Source: Persicitalea sp038235275 (GTDB lineage: Bacteria > Bacteroidota > Bacteroidia > Cytophagales > Spirosomataceae). Taken from it: a stretch of 64,000 nucleotides of DNA. The stretch spans positions 22,729 to 86,728 of the forward strand of contig JBBSUC010000022.1 of the NCBI GenBank assembly GCA_038235275.1, given 5' to 3'. The translations under genes were made by a program, and so were the position numbers. This document shows, one piece after another, positions 54,881 to 63,631 of the stretch. The notes under the pieces are model-generated. The model searched no databases. It worked only from the letters and a program-made list of their open reading frames with translations, and had not been told where the DNA came from. Each line of letters begins with the position of its first letter. The stretch's first letter is position 1.

Positions 54881-57586
54881 ATGTCTGCTTCCAAAATCTT
54901 CTGCGGCCTGCTTTTCTTGACAATAATTCTGGCCCTCGGTTCCTGCCGCACCACGCTGCCCGGCTACCAAAACGTCGCCATCGTCAACCCGCGCATTCCT
55001 TACGACGACAGCACCCTCAACCGCAATACGCTGCCGCTCCTGATGCCCTACAACCGCATCATCGACCCGGCCGGAACGGTGCTGCGCTACGGCGACACCG
55101 ATCTGGAAAACCATACGCTGGATTTGCGAAAAATCCCCGGTAGCCCGTTTCTGGTAGTGGAAGACCGCTACGGTATCGCGGTGGTGGACACCGAAAAGCA
55201 AAAGGTTGTGGACCGCTGGTCTTACCAGCAGGAAAAGGAATTCAAAGGCTTCACCAGCACCTATTCGGGCATTCAGGTTTTCCAAAAAAACGGCACGACG
55301 CGCTTTTTTTGGAGCGCGGCCAATACCGGCAACAAGGAATCGCGAGTTGTGGAAGCCACTTGTGACGGTGGTAAAATCAACTTCACCAATGCTTTCCCCT
55401 TTGCCCCCGAGGGTGACTCGCCGCTGGCCTTGCCCAACGAAGTAGCCATCGCCACCGAACAGAGCAAAGATTTTCTGTACGTCGTCCTGAATGGCAACAA
55501 CCAACTGATCAAACTGGATTTGGCGACCAAAGAAATCGTCTGGAAAACACCGACGGGCGTTGCCCCCTACGGCCTGGTACTGGCGCAGGGAAAAGTTTTT
55601 GTCAGCAACTGGGCTGGTCCAATGCCTGGAGCTACCCCCGCTCAAGAAACGGCGGGCGTTCCCTACGGCGCGGCCTTTGTCGATCCCAAAACGGGCGCAA
55701 CCCGCGAGGGAACCGTGAGTGTTTTTGACTTGAAAGACGGAAAGTTGGTCAAAGAAATTAGCGTTGGCCTGCATCCCAACGACCTCATCACCGACGCCAG
55801 CGGCGCGTTCGTGTACGTCGCCAACGGCAACAGCGACAACGTGTCGGTGATTTCCACGCAGGAACTGGCGGTGCGGGAAACCATATCCGTACAATTGTTT
55901 CCGGGCAAGTTGGGATTCTTAGGCGATACGCCGAATGCGTTGGCACTGAATAGGGAAGGAAACGTCCTGTACGTCGCCAATGGCCTGGATAATGCTTTAG
56001 CCGTGGTTCAATTGGGCGAAAATGTGGCTAAGAACGGCTCGGGCGAGAGTCGAGTTGCGGGCTTCATCCCCACCGAAGCTTACCCGGCGGGTATCGACCT
56101 GGACGCGGGTCATCTGTACGTCAGCAATCTGGAAGGCGAAGGCGCGCGCATCAATCAGAAAGACCCCGACCGCGACCTGGACAAAACCGACATCGGCTCC
56201 TACAACTCGCACCGACAGCGGGCCACGCTCTCCATCATTCCGCTGCCCACGGCTGCGGCCCTGGCGGCTTTTACCAAACAGGTAAAGGACCAAAATTTGG
56301 GCTTCCGGGCCGAAATTGCCCGACTGCTGCCGCGCCGCAAGGTTGCGCCCGTTCCCGTGCCGGAGCGCATCGGCGAGCCGTCGGTGTTTAAGCACGTGGT
56401 GTATATCATCAAGGAAAACCGCACCTACGACCAGGTTTTCGGAGATATTCCCTCGGGCCAGGGTGATAAGTCGCTGTGTATTTTTGGGCAGGAGGTCACG
56501 CCTAACCAACACAAATTAGCCACCGATTTCGTGCTGCTAGATAATTATTACGTGTCGGGCAAATGCTCCGCCGAAGGCCACCAATGGGCCGACGCCGGCA
56601 TGGTAAGCGACTACGTGGAGAAGAATGTCCGCTCGTGGTTTCGCAGCTATCCGCACGTGCAGGAAGACGCGCTGGTCTATCACAAAAACGGCTTCCTGTG
56701 GGACAACGCCCGCGAACACGGTAAATCGGTACGCATCTACGGCGAAGCCTGCCAACCGCGTTACGATAAAAGTATTAGCTGGACCGAACACTACGCTAAC
56801 TACCTGGCGGGCAAACCCTTTGAATTCAAAAACACGACCACCATTTCCAGTGTGCTGCCGCTGTTGTCGCAAACTTTCCCCGGTTCGGACGATATGAAGA
56901 TTCCCGACCAGATCCGCGCCTCCGCCTTTATCGAGGAACTGGAAGCCTACGAAAAAATGGACGGTGACCAGTTTCCCGAACTCACGATGATGGCCCTGTC
57001 GGTGGACCATACCGTGGGGACGCGGCCCGGCTACCCGCGCCCCGAGGCAATGGTGGCCGACAACGACCTGGCCCTCGGCCGCATCGTGGAGGCCATCGCC
57101 AAGAGTAAATTTTGGAAAAACACGGTCATTTTCGTCACCGAGGACGACTCGCAGGCGGGCTGGGATCATGTATCGGCCTACCGCACCACGGGGCAGGTCA
57201 TCAGCCCGTACAGCCGCTTGCAGCGCCCGGTTTCGACCAACTACAACCAGACGTCCCTCATTCGCACCATCGAGCAGATTTTGGGCCTGCCGCCCATGAA
57301 CGTCATCGACGCCACCGCCCTGCCGATGTTCGACTGCTTCGTAAACGAGGCCTCCGGCTACCAGTACGCGGCCGTTCCCAACCTCGTCCCGCTCGACAAG
57401 ATGAACCCCTCGCTCTCGGAACTAAACGGTAAGGCCCGCCACTACGCCGAACTCTCGCTGCGCCCGGAGTTCGACCTGATCGACAGCGGCCACGACGATG
57501 TGATGAATCGCATCCTGTGGTTTGCGGCCAAGGGCCGGGAGCAGTATCCGAGGAAACTAGCGGGAAAGGAAGAAGATGAGGATTAG
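54881..57586 (+). CDS. YncE-type beta-propeller / alkaline phosphatase fusion lipoprotein
   Basis: A 901-residue lipoprotein (lipobox ending LGSCRT, Cys near residue 22). The N-terminal half is a YVTN-type seven-bladed propeller (DRYGIAVVDTEKQKV, FVYVANGNSDNVSVIST, VLYVANGLDNALAV). The C-terminal half is a phosphoesterase of the alkaline-phosphatase superfamily: VVYIIKENRTYDQVFG, EGHQWADAG, VTEDDSQAGWDHVSAYRTT with metal-binding Asp and His, and TSLIRTIEQILGLP. Such bifunctional proteins hydrolyse phosphomonoesters or phospholipids outside the cytoplasm. The tail ILWFAAKGREQYPRKLAGKE is partly duplicated at 58.6 kb. Confidence 0.92.
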   Translation: MSASKIFCGLLFLTIILALGSCRTTLPGYQNVAIVNPRIPYDDSTLNRNTLPLLMPYNRIIDPAGTVLRYGDTDLENHTLDLRKIPGSPFLVVEDRYGIAVVDTEKQKVVDRWSYQQEKEFKGFTSTYSGIQVFQKNGTTRFFWSAANTGNKESRVVEATCDGGKINFTNAFPFAPEGDSPLALPNEVAIATEQSKDFLYVVLNGNNQLIKLDLATKEIVWKTPTGVAPYGLVLAQGKVFVSNWAGPMPGATPAQETAGVPYGAAFVDPKTGATREGTVSVFDLKDGKLVKEISVGLHPNDLITDASGAFVYVANGNSDNVSVISTQELAVRETISVQLFPGKLGFLGDTPNALALNREGNVLYVANGLDNALAVVQLGENVAKNGSGESRVAGFIPTEAYPAGIDLDAGHLYVSNLEGEGARINQKDPDRDLDKTDIGSYNSHRQRATLSIIPLPTAAALAAFTKQVKDQNLGFRAEIARLLPRRKVAPVPVPERIGEPSVFKHVVYIIKENRTYDQVFGDIPSGQGDKSLCIFGQEVTPNQHKLATDFVLLDNYYVSGKCSAEGHQWADAGMVSDYVEKNVRSWFRSYPHVQEDALVYHKNGFLWDNAREHGKSVRIYGEACQPRYDKSISWTEHYANYLAGKPFEFKNTTTISSVLPLLSQTFPGSDDMKIPDQIRASAFIEELEAYEKMDGDQFPELTMMALSVDHTVGTRPGYPRPEAMVADNDLALGRIVEAIAKSKFWKNTVIFVTEDDSQAGWDHVSAYRTTGQVISPYSRLQRPVSTNYNQTSLIRTIEQILGLPPMNVIDATALPMFDCFVNEASGYQYAAVPNLVPLDKMNPSLSELNGKARHYAELSLRPEFDLIDSGHDDVMNRILWFAAKGREQYPRKLAGKEEDED

Positions 57587-57601
57587 GTGTTGTTGAAAAT
57601 A

Positions 57602-58414
57602 TCAGCACTGCACCGTCACCCGCAGGTAGGTGGCCGGGATGGCGAGGGTGTCAGGGGTAGGACTCGTATTCTGACTATTGAACAAATTTTCGAGTTCCTG
57701 CTGAAGGTCCAAGGCTTTGCCGTTCTTTTCGGCGGCTTCGAACGCATTCATGGTGGGGCCGTAGTAGTCTCTGAACCGCCTGACAAATTCGGAGGGTGGA
57801 AAGTCGGCGTGAAAGGTGAATGTGTCCCGGACAAAAGATAGGTTTTCCCTGGCTATGCCTGCGGCTCCGAAACGCTCGATTACGTTCGCTTCCATACCCC
57901 ACAGCATGGGACTGATGAATCCCTCAGGCGGCGATGGCGTGTAGGCTGAACTGATTTTCAGAATTTGCGCTACCAGGGTGGGATCACCCGGGATCCAGTT
58001 GCCCATGACAATTTTCCCGCCGGGGCGCGTCACCCGCACCATTTCCCGGGCGACGTCGAACGGCCTGGGGGCAAACATGACCCCAAAGATGCTCACGACC
58101 CGATCAAAAGAATGGTCAGTCAACTCGTGCAGATCCATGGCATCCCCTTCCTGAAAGGTGCAGTTGGTCAGCCCCGCTGCCTGGGCGCGCCGATTGCCCG
58201 CCGCCACCAGGTTGCTGGCGATGTCGACCCCTAAAACTTTGGCCCCGCGCTTGGCGGCGGGCAAGGCCGTAGTGCCGTCGCCGCAGCCCAGTTCGAGTAC
58301 TTCCATGCCCGGCGCAATGTCCAGCTTGGCGACCAGTTCCTCCCCGCTTTCGCGCATGGTCTCGGCCATGCGGGTAAAATCGCCCTTTTCCCATAATGCT
58401 TTGTTTGGATTCAT
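57602..58414 (-). CDS. Class I SAM-dependent methyltransferase
   Basis: A 270-residue UbiE/Coq5-like methyltransferase. Motif I VLELGCGDGTTALP, motif II VLGVDIASNLVAAGNRRAQ, motif III region DRVVSIFGVMFAPRPF, then VTRPGGKIVMGNW. It lies between the intact phosphatase gene (15-base gap, convergent) and a leftover copy of that gene's 3' end, so it was probably inserted or kept there during a local rearrangement. Substrate unknown. Confidence 0.88.
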   Translation of the reverse strand: MNPNKALWEKGDFTRMAETMRESGEELVAKLDIAPGMEVLELGCGDGTTALPAAKRGAKVLGVDIASNLVAAGNRRAQAAGLTNCTFQEGDAMDLHELTDHSFDRVVSIFGVMFAPRPFDVAREMVRVTRPGGKIVMGNWIPGDPTLVAQILKISSAYTPSPPEGFISPMLWGMEANVIERFGAAGIARENLSFVRDTFTFHADFPPSEFVRRFRDYYGPTMNAFEAAEKNGKALDLQQELENLFNSQNTSPTPDTLAIPATYLRVTVQC

Positions 58415-58562
58415 GTCATATTGGTTTAGATGAAGTAAATATCAACTCAGATTAGTCTAAAGAGCACAAGGCTTTCTCCCTTATTCTGAGCCGATCAAGC
58501 ACCAAATCTAACTATCCAAACAATACGAGATTCAGGAATTTATTAAGCGGTCAGTTCAAAGT

Positions 58563-58661
58563 GTGGGCCATGACTCGATGAAGCGCATCCTGTGGTTCGC
58601 AGCCAAGGGCCGAGAGAAGTACCCGAGGAAGCTGGCGGGGAAGGAGGAGGAAGAGGAGTAA
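58563..58661 (+). pseudogene. Orphan 3' end of a second beta-propeller phosphatase gene
   Basis: In frame it reads VGHDSMKRILWFAAKGREKY followed by PRKLAGKEEEEE and a stop. This matches the last residues of the intact phosphatase at 57.6 kb (SGHDDVMNRILWFAAKGREQY, joined to PRKLAGKE). It has no start and no upstream homologous part, so it is the remnant of a paralogue removed by deletion or replacement. Confidence 0.8.
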
Positions 58662-58802
58662 TTTTGTCAGCTAAATAAATCTTCCCATATTTGTGGCATG
58701 AAAAGGCCAGCCAGCAAATTCTGTTTTCACTCGTTTTTTTGTTACTCAAAAGGTGACGAGTGGGCTTTATTTGGCTGTTAGCTAACAAAATAAAGAAATT
58801 TC

Positions 58803-58838
58803 AAACCGCTTGTTACCGAGGTAGCAAGCGGTTTTTTT
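58803..58838 (+). terminator. Intrinsic terminator
   Basis: Stem AAACCGCTTG/CAAGCGGTTT with a 12-base loop and a T run, 140 bases after the phosphatase remnant and just before tRNA-Cys. It may be the original terminator of the lost paralogue. Confidence 0.75.
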
Positions 58839-58842
58839 ATTG

Positions 58843-58913
58843 GTCTGGTATGCACAATGGATGTGTGCTTGTCTGCAAAACAAGTGTAGTCAGTTCGATT
58901 CTGACACCAGACT
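58843..58913 (+). tRNA. tRNA-Cys (anticodon GCA)
   Basis: A 71-base cloverleaf: acceptor arms GTCTGGT and ACCAGAC pair fully; the anticodon arm is CTTGT-CTGCAAA-ACAAG with anticodon GCA; the T arm is GTCAG-TTCGATT-CTGAC. The discriminator base is T, an identity element of tRNA-Cys. CCA is not encoded. Confidence 0.93.
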
Positions 58914-58916
58914 CAG

Positions 58917-58989
58917 GGAGATGTAGCAGAGTTGGTCTATGCGTTGGACTGAAAATCCAAAGAAACAGGTTCGATTCCTGTCGTCTCCA
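58917..58989 (+). tRNA. tRNA-Phe (anticodon GAA)
   Basis: A 73-base cloverleaf: acceptor GGAGATG/CGTCTCC with one G-U pair; the anticodon arm is TTGGA-CTGAAAA-TCCAA with GAA; the T arm is ACAGG-TTCGATT-CCTGT. The discriminator is A and CCA is not encoded. It follows tRNA-Cys by three bases, so they share a transcript. Confidence 0.93.
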
Positions 58990-58992
58990 CAC

Positions 58993-60699
58993 TCAATCGG
59001 TCACCACTTTCACATTCCTAAACATGAACGGATTATCACTAACGCGCAGGGGCTTGCCGCTGGCGGTGGTCACATTCTTCAACCTGACTTCCTTAGTGAT
59101 GACGTAAGGAAACTTCTCCTTATACGTATCGTCCGTCATTTCGGGATTGATGTTGGCAAAAATCGCCGGCCCCTGGTAATTCTCGGGATGATTGGAATCG
59201 TCGATTTTAAGGTTTTCGATGATAATTTGTGCGGGCATATAGGCGGTATACCCGAAATCATGCTGACCGGAATTGGAGCCGCCGATGAGGGAGGCGCTGC
59301 GGGGTTGGCCGCCCGATGGTACGAAAGTGCAATTGCGGATTATGAATTTGCCCTGCCAGGTGCTGCCGTAGTCGGAGCGCAGATTGATGAGGTTATTGCC
59401 TCGGATGGTACTGTTCTCCACTAGAAAAGTACCGCTGCCGATGGCGTTGATACCCATGTGCCCCAGGGTCGAGTTGCGGATGGTGGCATTGGCCACCCCC
59501 ATGTGGGCATCGAACCGGGAGAATACACAACGGTCGTAGAGCATATTCTTGCAGAAACTGGACCCCAGGATGCCCCAATACGTCCGGTCGTTTATATCGT
59601 TGGTTTGGCTGCAGTCGATAAAAGAAAGATTCAGGGCGCGGGTGGCGGAAAGGTCGTAGGTACCCATCGAAACGGGTTTCCCCGCCGTGCCGATGGTACT
59701 GTAGGTTTTGTGGCCAGTCAGGATGGTATTCTTGACGGTCAGATTGGCGCAGTCCCGAATACCGATGAAGCCGCCGTAGGGCGCGCCGTGGTCTCCTTCA
59801 CCCGTAATGCGGTGTTCGAGTCCATCGATAATGACATTTGAGCGTTTGATCGTGATATTCCGGCTGTAATAGGTGTATTTCGAATCTTCCTTATTGGCAA
59901 TCGTAGTGAATCGTCCCCCGGTGATCGTCAGGGTCTTTTCGTCGATGGGAAGCGCACTGATCTCCGTGATTTGGTCGAAGTCCCAGATGATCGGCGCGTC
60001 CATATCCACCTTGCCGGTTTTATCCACCATGAAGATATCCGTCTGCGACGCGCCATTATTTTGGTTTAAGCCGAACCGAATGTAACGCTTCACGTTGGCA
60101 TTGGTGACTGTAATCAGGCATGGACCGGGTAAAGTGGCGTCGATTTTTTCCTGATTCCGCTTCAGCGACGATACTCCTTTCAGCGGAAACGGTTGCAGGC
60201 TGGAACTGACCAGGAAAACGGGAGCATTGCGATTTTGCACTTCGGTATCGTCGATAATAAAGGCCGATTTCCCGAAATCGGTATCGGTCTGAATCGCGAC
60301 CGGGCGCTCCTTCCCACCGATGTAGTAGGTAGCGCCCTCGTCTGCTTTTACCGGCATACCCTGCTGATTGGCGAAGGCGTGGGCCGCCGCGATCGCGTCG
60401 ATATCGTCCGTTTTGCCATCACCCTTAGCGCCAAAGTCACTGTAACTGACCCAGCCACGTTTCTTGAAGGCTTGCGCATCCTTGGGCGATACATTCACCT
60501 GTAGCTCCCCATTTTTATCGGTGCTTACCTGGGTTTTCTGATTATCGGAGGTTGTCACGTTCACCGCTGCCTTTTCCGATAGGCTTGCGCCCTGCCCCTG
60601 AGCTACGGCTGCCTGCGACCCTAAGCAGAACCACAAAAGCGTGCATTTCAACAGGAACCTTACTCTTGATGTGTTCGTAAATTCGAGCGGACTATTCAT
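58993..60699 (-). CDS. Secreted right-handed beta-helix protein (pectate-lyase-3/GH28-like)
   Basis: A 568-residue exported protein with a signal peptide ending AAVAQ (about residue 34). A polar linker is followed by the pectate_lyase_3 entry motif VSYSDFGAKGDGKTDDIDAI (residues 83-102). Right-handed beta-helix rungs follow: GLEHRITGEGDHGAPYGGF, DCANLTVKNTILTG, DRCVFSRFDAHMGVANATI and GTFLVENSTIRGN. Related proteins are polysaccharide lyases or hydrolases or phage-like tailspikes; no certain catalytic triad was read. It ends 3 bases after the tRNA-Phe gene on the opposite strand. Confidence 0.82.
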   Translation of the reverse strand: MNSPLEFTNTSRVRFLLKCTLLWFCLGSQAAVAQGQGASLSEKAAVNVTTSDNQKTQVSTDKNGELQVNVSPKDAQAFKKRGWVSYSDFGAKGDGKTDDIDAIAAAHAFANQQGMPVKADEGATYYIGGKERPVAIQTDTDFGKSAFIIDDTEVQNRNAPVFLVSSSLQPFPLKGVSSLKRNQEKIDATLPGPCLITVTNANVKRYIRFGLNQNNGASQTDIFMVDKTGKVDMDAPIIWDFDQITEISALPIDEKTLTITGGRFTTIANKEDSKYTYYSRNITIKRSNVIIDGLEHRITGEGDHGAPYGGFIGIRDCANLTVKNTILTGHKTYSTIGTAGKPVSMGTYDLSATRALNLSFIDCSQTNDINDRTYWGILGSSFCKNMLYDRCVFSRFDAHMGVANATIRNSTLGHMGINAIGSGTFLVENSTIRGNNLINLRSDYGSTWQGKFIIRNCTFVPSGGQPRSASLIGGSNSGQHDFGYTAYMPAQIIIENLKIDDSNHPENYQGPAIFANINPEMTDDTYKEKFPYVITKEVRLKNVTTASGKPLRVSDNPFMFRNVKVVTD

Positions 60700-60972
60700 G
60701 AGGTTTTATTCTTTCAGGATTGGGAAGTAGTTAAATCATAACCTGAAAAGGAGGTACAGGGTAAAATCTAACGAAATCCTGACTGTTCGACAATAACGAT
60801 GCGAATAACGATTGCCAATAGGGGTTGACAGGAGCGACGCCGCCCGGAGGGCCAAGAAACAGCCATTACTAAGCAAAGAGCCGAGCGACGGCGCCAGATA
60901 TTTGTATCACTGCTGACTAGGGAACAGTTCCTCGCCAAACAGAAGGAAACGAAACAGGCGGATTTCAATCAC

Positions 60973-61851
60973 CTAGAACCGATTCAATACCTTTTCTACC
61001 GCGCTTACGTAGCTCCTCCCAAAAATATTGACGTGTACCAGCAGAGGATATAAATTGTAAATTGCAATACGCTCCTGAAAGCCCGGTTCCAGCGGGAAGG
61101 CCTCGTCGTAGGCTGCGTAGAATTCAGGATCAAACCCACCGAATAGATGCGTGTAGGACAGTTCGGCTTCGCGCTGTCCGTAGTGGGCGGCCGGGTCCAC
61201 GAGGGCTACCTGTCCCTGGGCATCGGCGATGACATTGCCCGACCACAGATCGCCGTGTACCAGCGCGGGGCGCTCGCGGGGCAGCAAGTCGGGGAGTACG
61301 CGGTAGAGCCGCTCAAACTTGCCGTGGAGTTGCGGCGAAATGCGGTTGTGGTACAATGCTTTTCCGGCTTGCACTTTCAATCTTTCCTCGATAAAAAAAT
61401 TGGTACCCTCCCGGTGCCGGGCGTTGCGCTGTGGCTGCGAACCGATGTAATTGTCGAATTCCAACCCAAATTCCTTGTCAGTATGGGAGTGCAACTGCGC
61501 CAGCGACTGACCAAAGTGAAGCCAGTAGTCTTTGGCGCGCGGGGCGGATTTGATGAATTCTAAAATCAGATAGGCCTTATCGTCCCGAAAATCCTGCCCG
61601 ATGACCTGCGGCAGGGTGAGGCAATTCGCCCGCCGGAGTAGTTCAAGGCCCAGCACTTCGGTGCGGAACATTTCGTTGGTTGCAACGTCGTTCCACTTCA
61701 CAAAAAACACACCCCGACTGGTCTCGACTTGCACCGAGGTATTGATGGTGCCGCCCGTCATGAGCTGCACGTTCAGGATCTCGGGCGTTTGGCCAAAGAC
61801 CGCGAAAAAGGTGCTTTCCAGGAATTGGATTTCTTCGTTACCCGTGTGCAT
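60973..61851 (-). CDS. Fructosamine kinase family protein
   Basis: A 292-residue kinase. VQVETSRGVFFVKWND has the ATP-anchoring Lys, LVHGDLWSGNVIADAQG is the catalytic loop with Asp, and ALVDPAAHYGQREAEL holds the metal-binding DP motif of the fructosamine-3-kinase/aminoglycoside phosphotransferase superfamily. Such enzymes phosphorylate glycated protein side chains, which destabilises the adduct. Length is standard. It stands alone. Confidence 0.92.
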   Translation of the reverse strand: MHTGNEEIQFLESTFFAVFGQTPEILNVQLMTGGTINTSVQVETSRGVFFVKWNDVATNEMFRTEVLGLELLRRANCLTLPQVIGQDFRDDKAYLILEFIKSAPRAKDYWLHFGQSLAQLHSHTDKEFGLEFDNYIGSQPQRNARHREGTNFFIEERLKVQAGKALYHNRISPQLHGKFERLYRVLPDLLPRERPALVHGDLWSGNVIADAQGQVALVDPAAHYGQREAELSYTHLFGGFDPEFYAAYDEAFPLEPGFQERIAIYNLYPLLVHVNIFGRSYVSAVEKVLNRF

Positions 61852-62009
61852 GTGAGGGGTGGTTGGAGAACCCAGACGAGAATGGGTGGTGGTTTTAAAA
61901 CGGTTCGGCGGGCGCTATCGTTTTCCAAACGCCTTATTTCGGTAAGTATGGAGAACAAGAGATTGACTCAATGGTTTGTGCGGTTCAGAAAAGACCTGAT
62001 TCGTCCCAG

Positions 62010-62270
62010 ACATTTTACCAGCGATCCATCTTTCCCAGTCTGCTTGATCATCTTTCCAAGAAGCAGATTATGGTACTAACGGTAATGCGTCGTACGGGCA
62101 AAACGACCCTGGTAAAAGCCCTTTTGGAGCAGTCGTATCTAATCAAGACACTACCTATTTGAGCCAACAGCCCCGACCGTGAAATTGGAAAAGCCAGGAA
62201 GCTATATTTCACCGATAATGGCATTGCCAACTTTACCGCCGATAGGACGTCATCCTTATCATGTATTTGA
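62010..62270 (+). pseudogene. Remnant of an AAA/DUF4143 ATPase gene
   Basis: FYQRSIFPSLLDHLSKKQIM and the Walker A MRRTGKTTLVKALLEQ (ending near 62140) are the start of an AAA_14/DUF4143 protein; the usual Gly of GxxRxGKT is Val here. After a stop at 62160 the same frame resumes with EIGKARKLYFTDNGIANFT, the conserved C-terminal strand of these proteins. The roughly 300 residues between are missing, and the start ATG is absent. A gene of about 400 residues has been reduced by internal deletion. Confidence 0.75.
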
Positions 62271-62430
62271 TGGAATGATTTGGGGAGGGATGATTGTGTA
62301 AGTGAGGACAGCATTAACTCTGTTACCCTACGCCTCTGCAAAAGGCATTCTGTTGCGGATACGGCGAACCAGGAAAATTGATTGTCGCCCGATATTCGTT
62401 GCCGTTGCCCTGAACGTCAAACAGGTTTTA

Positions 62431-63264
62431 TCAGTGACCTCTCGGTGAGGTGTATTCCATAAACCGGTACACTTCCTGCCGCACAACGTCGAAGGTTTGG
62501 TCCATTTGCTTGCGGAGTTGTTTGTAGGCCGGAGCTGCCATAATGGGTTTGCCCGAACCGGCCAGCACCGGATCGGCAATGGCACCCAGACTGGTAACGT
62601 ACTGGGCAATGCTGAATTCGTACCCCTTCTCACTGCCGTTGGGAATCACCAGCGACGAAAAATCCCAGCCCGTCAGGTTATTCTGCTTAATGCGTTCTTC
62701 GGCCAGTTTCTTTACCTGCCCCACCAGCCCTTCGTAGTCCGCACCCGGCGTTCGGCGTTTGATGCGTTCTACCACCATCATCTGCGTATTATCGGGGGCA
62801 AAGTTGGGGGCGAAAGTGCCGTCGGTTATTTCCCAGATTTCGATTTTAACGACCGGGGCCGTCATACGGTCCCGCTTTTGCAGGTCAGCCATCTTCGCCT
62901 GTACACTATCACCGTAGATGCGGGCCATCGCTTCGGGCGAGGCGCCTTTCATGGCCATTTCCGGCGAAACGATACGCGTCACGTAGTCATATTCCGTCTG
63001 GTTCGGGTTAGACGTAAACTGCTTCACGGTCATGTACCAGCCTATTAGTTTCCCCTCATCTACGGCGGCCTGATTGATCTTTTTCCACTCGCGCTCTACG
63101 GGCAACGCATCCTGAATCGTCAGCCCAGGATTAAGTTTATGGTAAATTAGGTACATGTACGCTTTCTGTCCCGGTTTCATCTGAGCAATGGCCAACGAAC
63201 CGCCGGTAAGCAGAAAAATGAAAAGCAGTAGTAAGCAGGTTTTGGGTAAAGAATGACGCATCAT
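62431..63264 (-). CDS. Secreted protein of unknown function
   Basis: A 277-residue exported protein: signal peptide MMRHSLPKTCLLLLFIFLL to about residue 27 (ends AIAQ). The mature part contains KAYMYLIYHKLNPGLTIQ, EWKKINQAAVDEGKLIGWYM and a central KAEVE-poor segment with PGADYEGLVGQVKKLAEERI; it is helix-rich. I recognise no family. A start at 63261 is equally possible. A short tandem repeat lies just upstream. Confidence 0.72.
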   Translation of the reverse strand: MMRHSLPKTCLLLLFIFLLTGGSLAIAQMKPGQKAYMYLIYHKLNPGLTIQDALPVEREWKKINQAAVDEGKLIGWYMTVKQFTSNPNQTEYDYVTRIVSPEMAMKGASPEAMARIYGDSVQAKMADLQKRDRMTAPVVKIEIWEITDGTFAPNFAPDNTQMMVVERIKRRTPGADYEGLVGQVKKLAEERIKQNNLTGWDFSSLVIPNGSEKGYEFSIAQYVTSLGAIADPVLAGSGKPIMAAPAYKQLRKQMDQTFDVVRQEVYRFMEYTSPRGH

Positions 63265-63271
63265 AGGGTTT

Positions 63272-63315
63272 CGGGTTAATGGGGCAACTGATTCCGGGTT
63301 AATGGGGCAGCTGAT
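63272..63315. repeat. 23-base tandem duplication
   Basis: CGGGTTAATGGGGCA-n-CTGAT occurs at 63272-63292 and 63295-63315 with one difference. It lies 8 bases upstream of the secreted-protein gene start, so it may affect its leader. Confidence 0.6.
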
Positions 63316-63502
63316 CTTGTTGAGTTGACCCGGTACAAAAAGGTAAAGAGAAAGGACGTATACCTACCCGATCTTTTATTTGCCAAATAAAGATGAAAAT
63401 TGAGTGGGTGGTTGTAGCCCGAACGGGCAGCCTTTTTATTTTCGGTACGCAGTCTCCCTTCGGAAGACATACGCACAACGCGTCGCGGGACACTACGCTG
63501 AA

Positions 63503-63631
63503 CTAGGTGTAGTGGCCGATGGTCTTACCTGCTCGCTCGGCGGCCTTCTCGATGATAGAACGAGTATCCCGTTCAACCCCTCGGATAGACCAGGGAGTAG
63601 GAGCCTTACTTTTTCGGGGTGGGCAGCCCAC
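63503..63631 (-). pseudogene. Fragment resembling a ribbon-helix-helix type protein
   Basis: A GTG-started 42-codon frame reads KAPTPWSIRGVERDTRSII, then EKAAERAGKTIGHYT, and stops. The pattern TPWSIRGV, a charged helix and GKTIG resembles the short N-terminal DNA-binding segment of plasmid or toxin-antitoxin proteins. It ends abruptly at TAG where such proteins normally continue, so it is probably a truncated gene or mobile-DNA scar. Weak evidence. Confidence 0.3.

Noticed and set aside
60768..60968. 66-residue minus-strand frame between the beta-helix and fructosamine kinase genes
   Set aside because: Cys/Ser/Arg-rich composition, no family and no signal; treated as non-coding.
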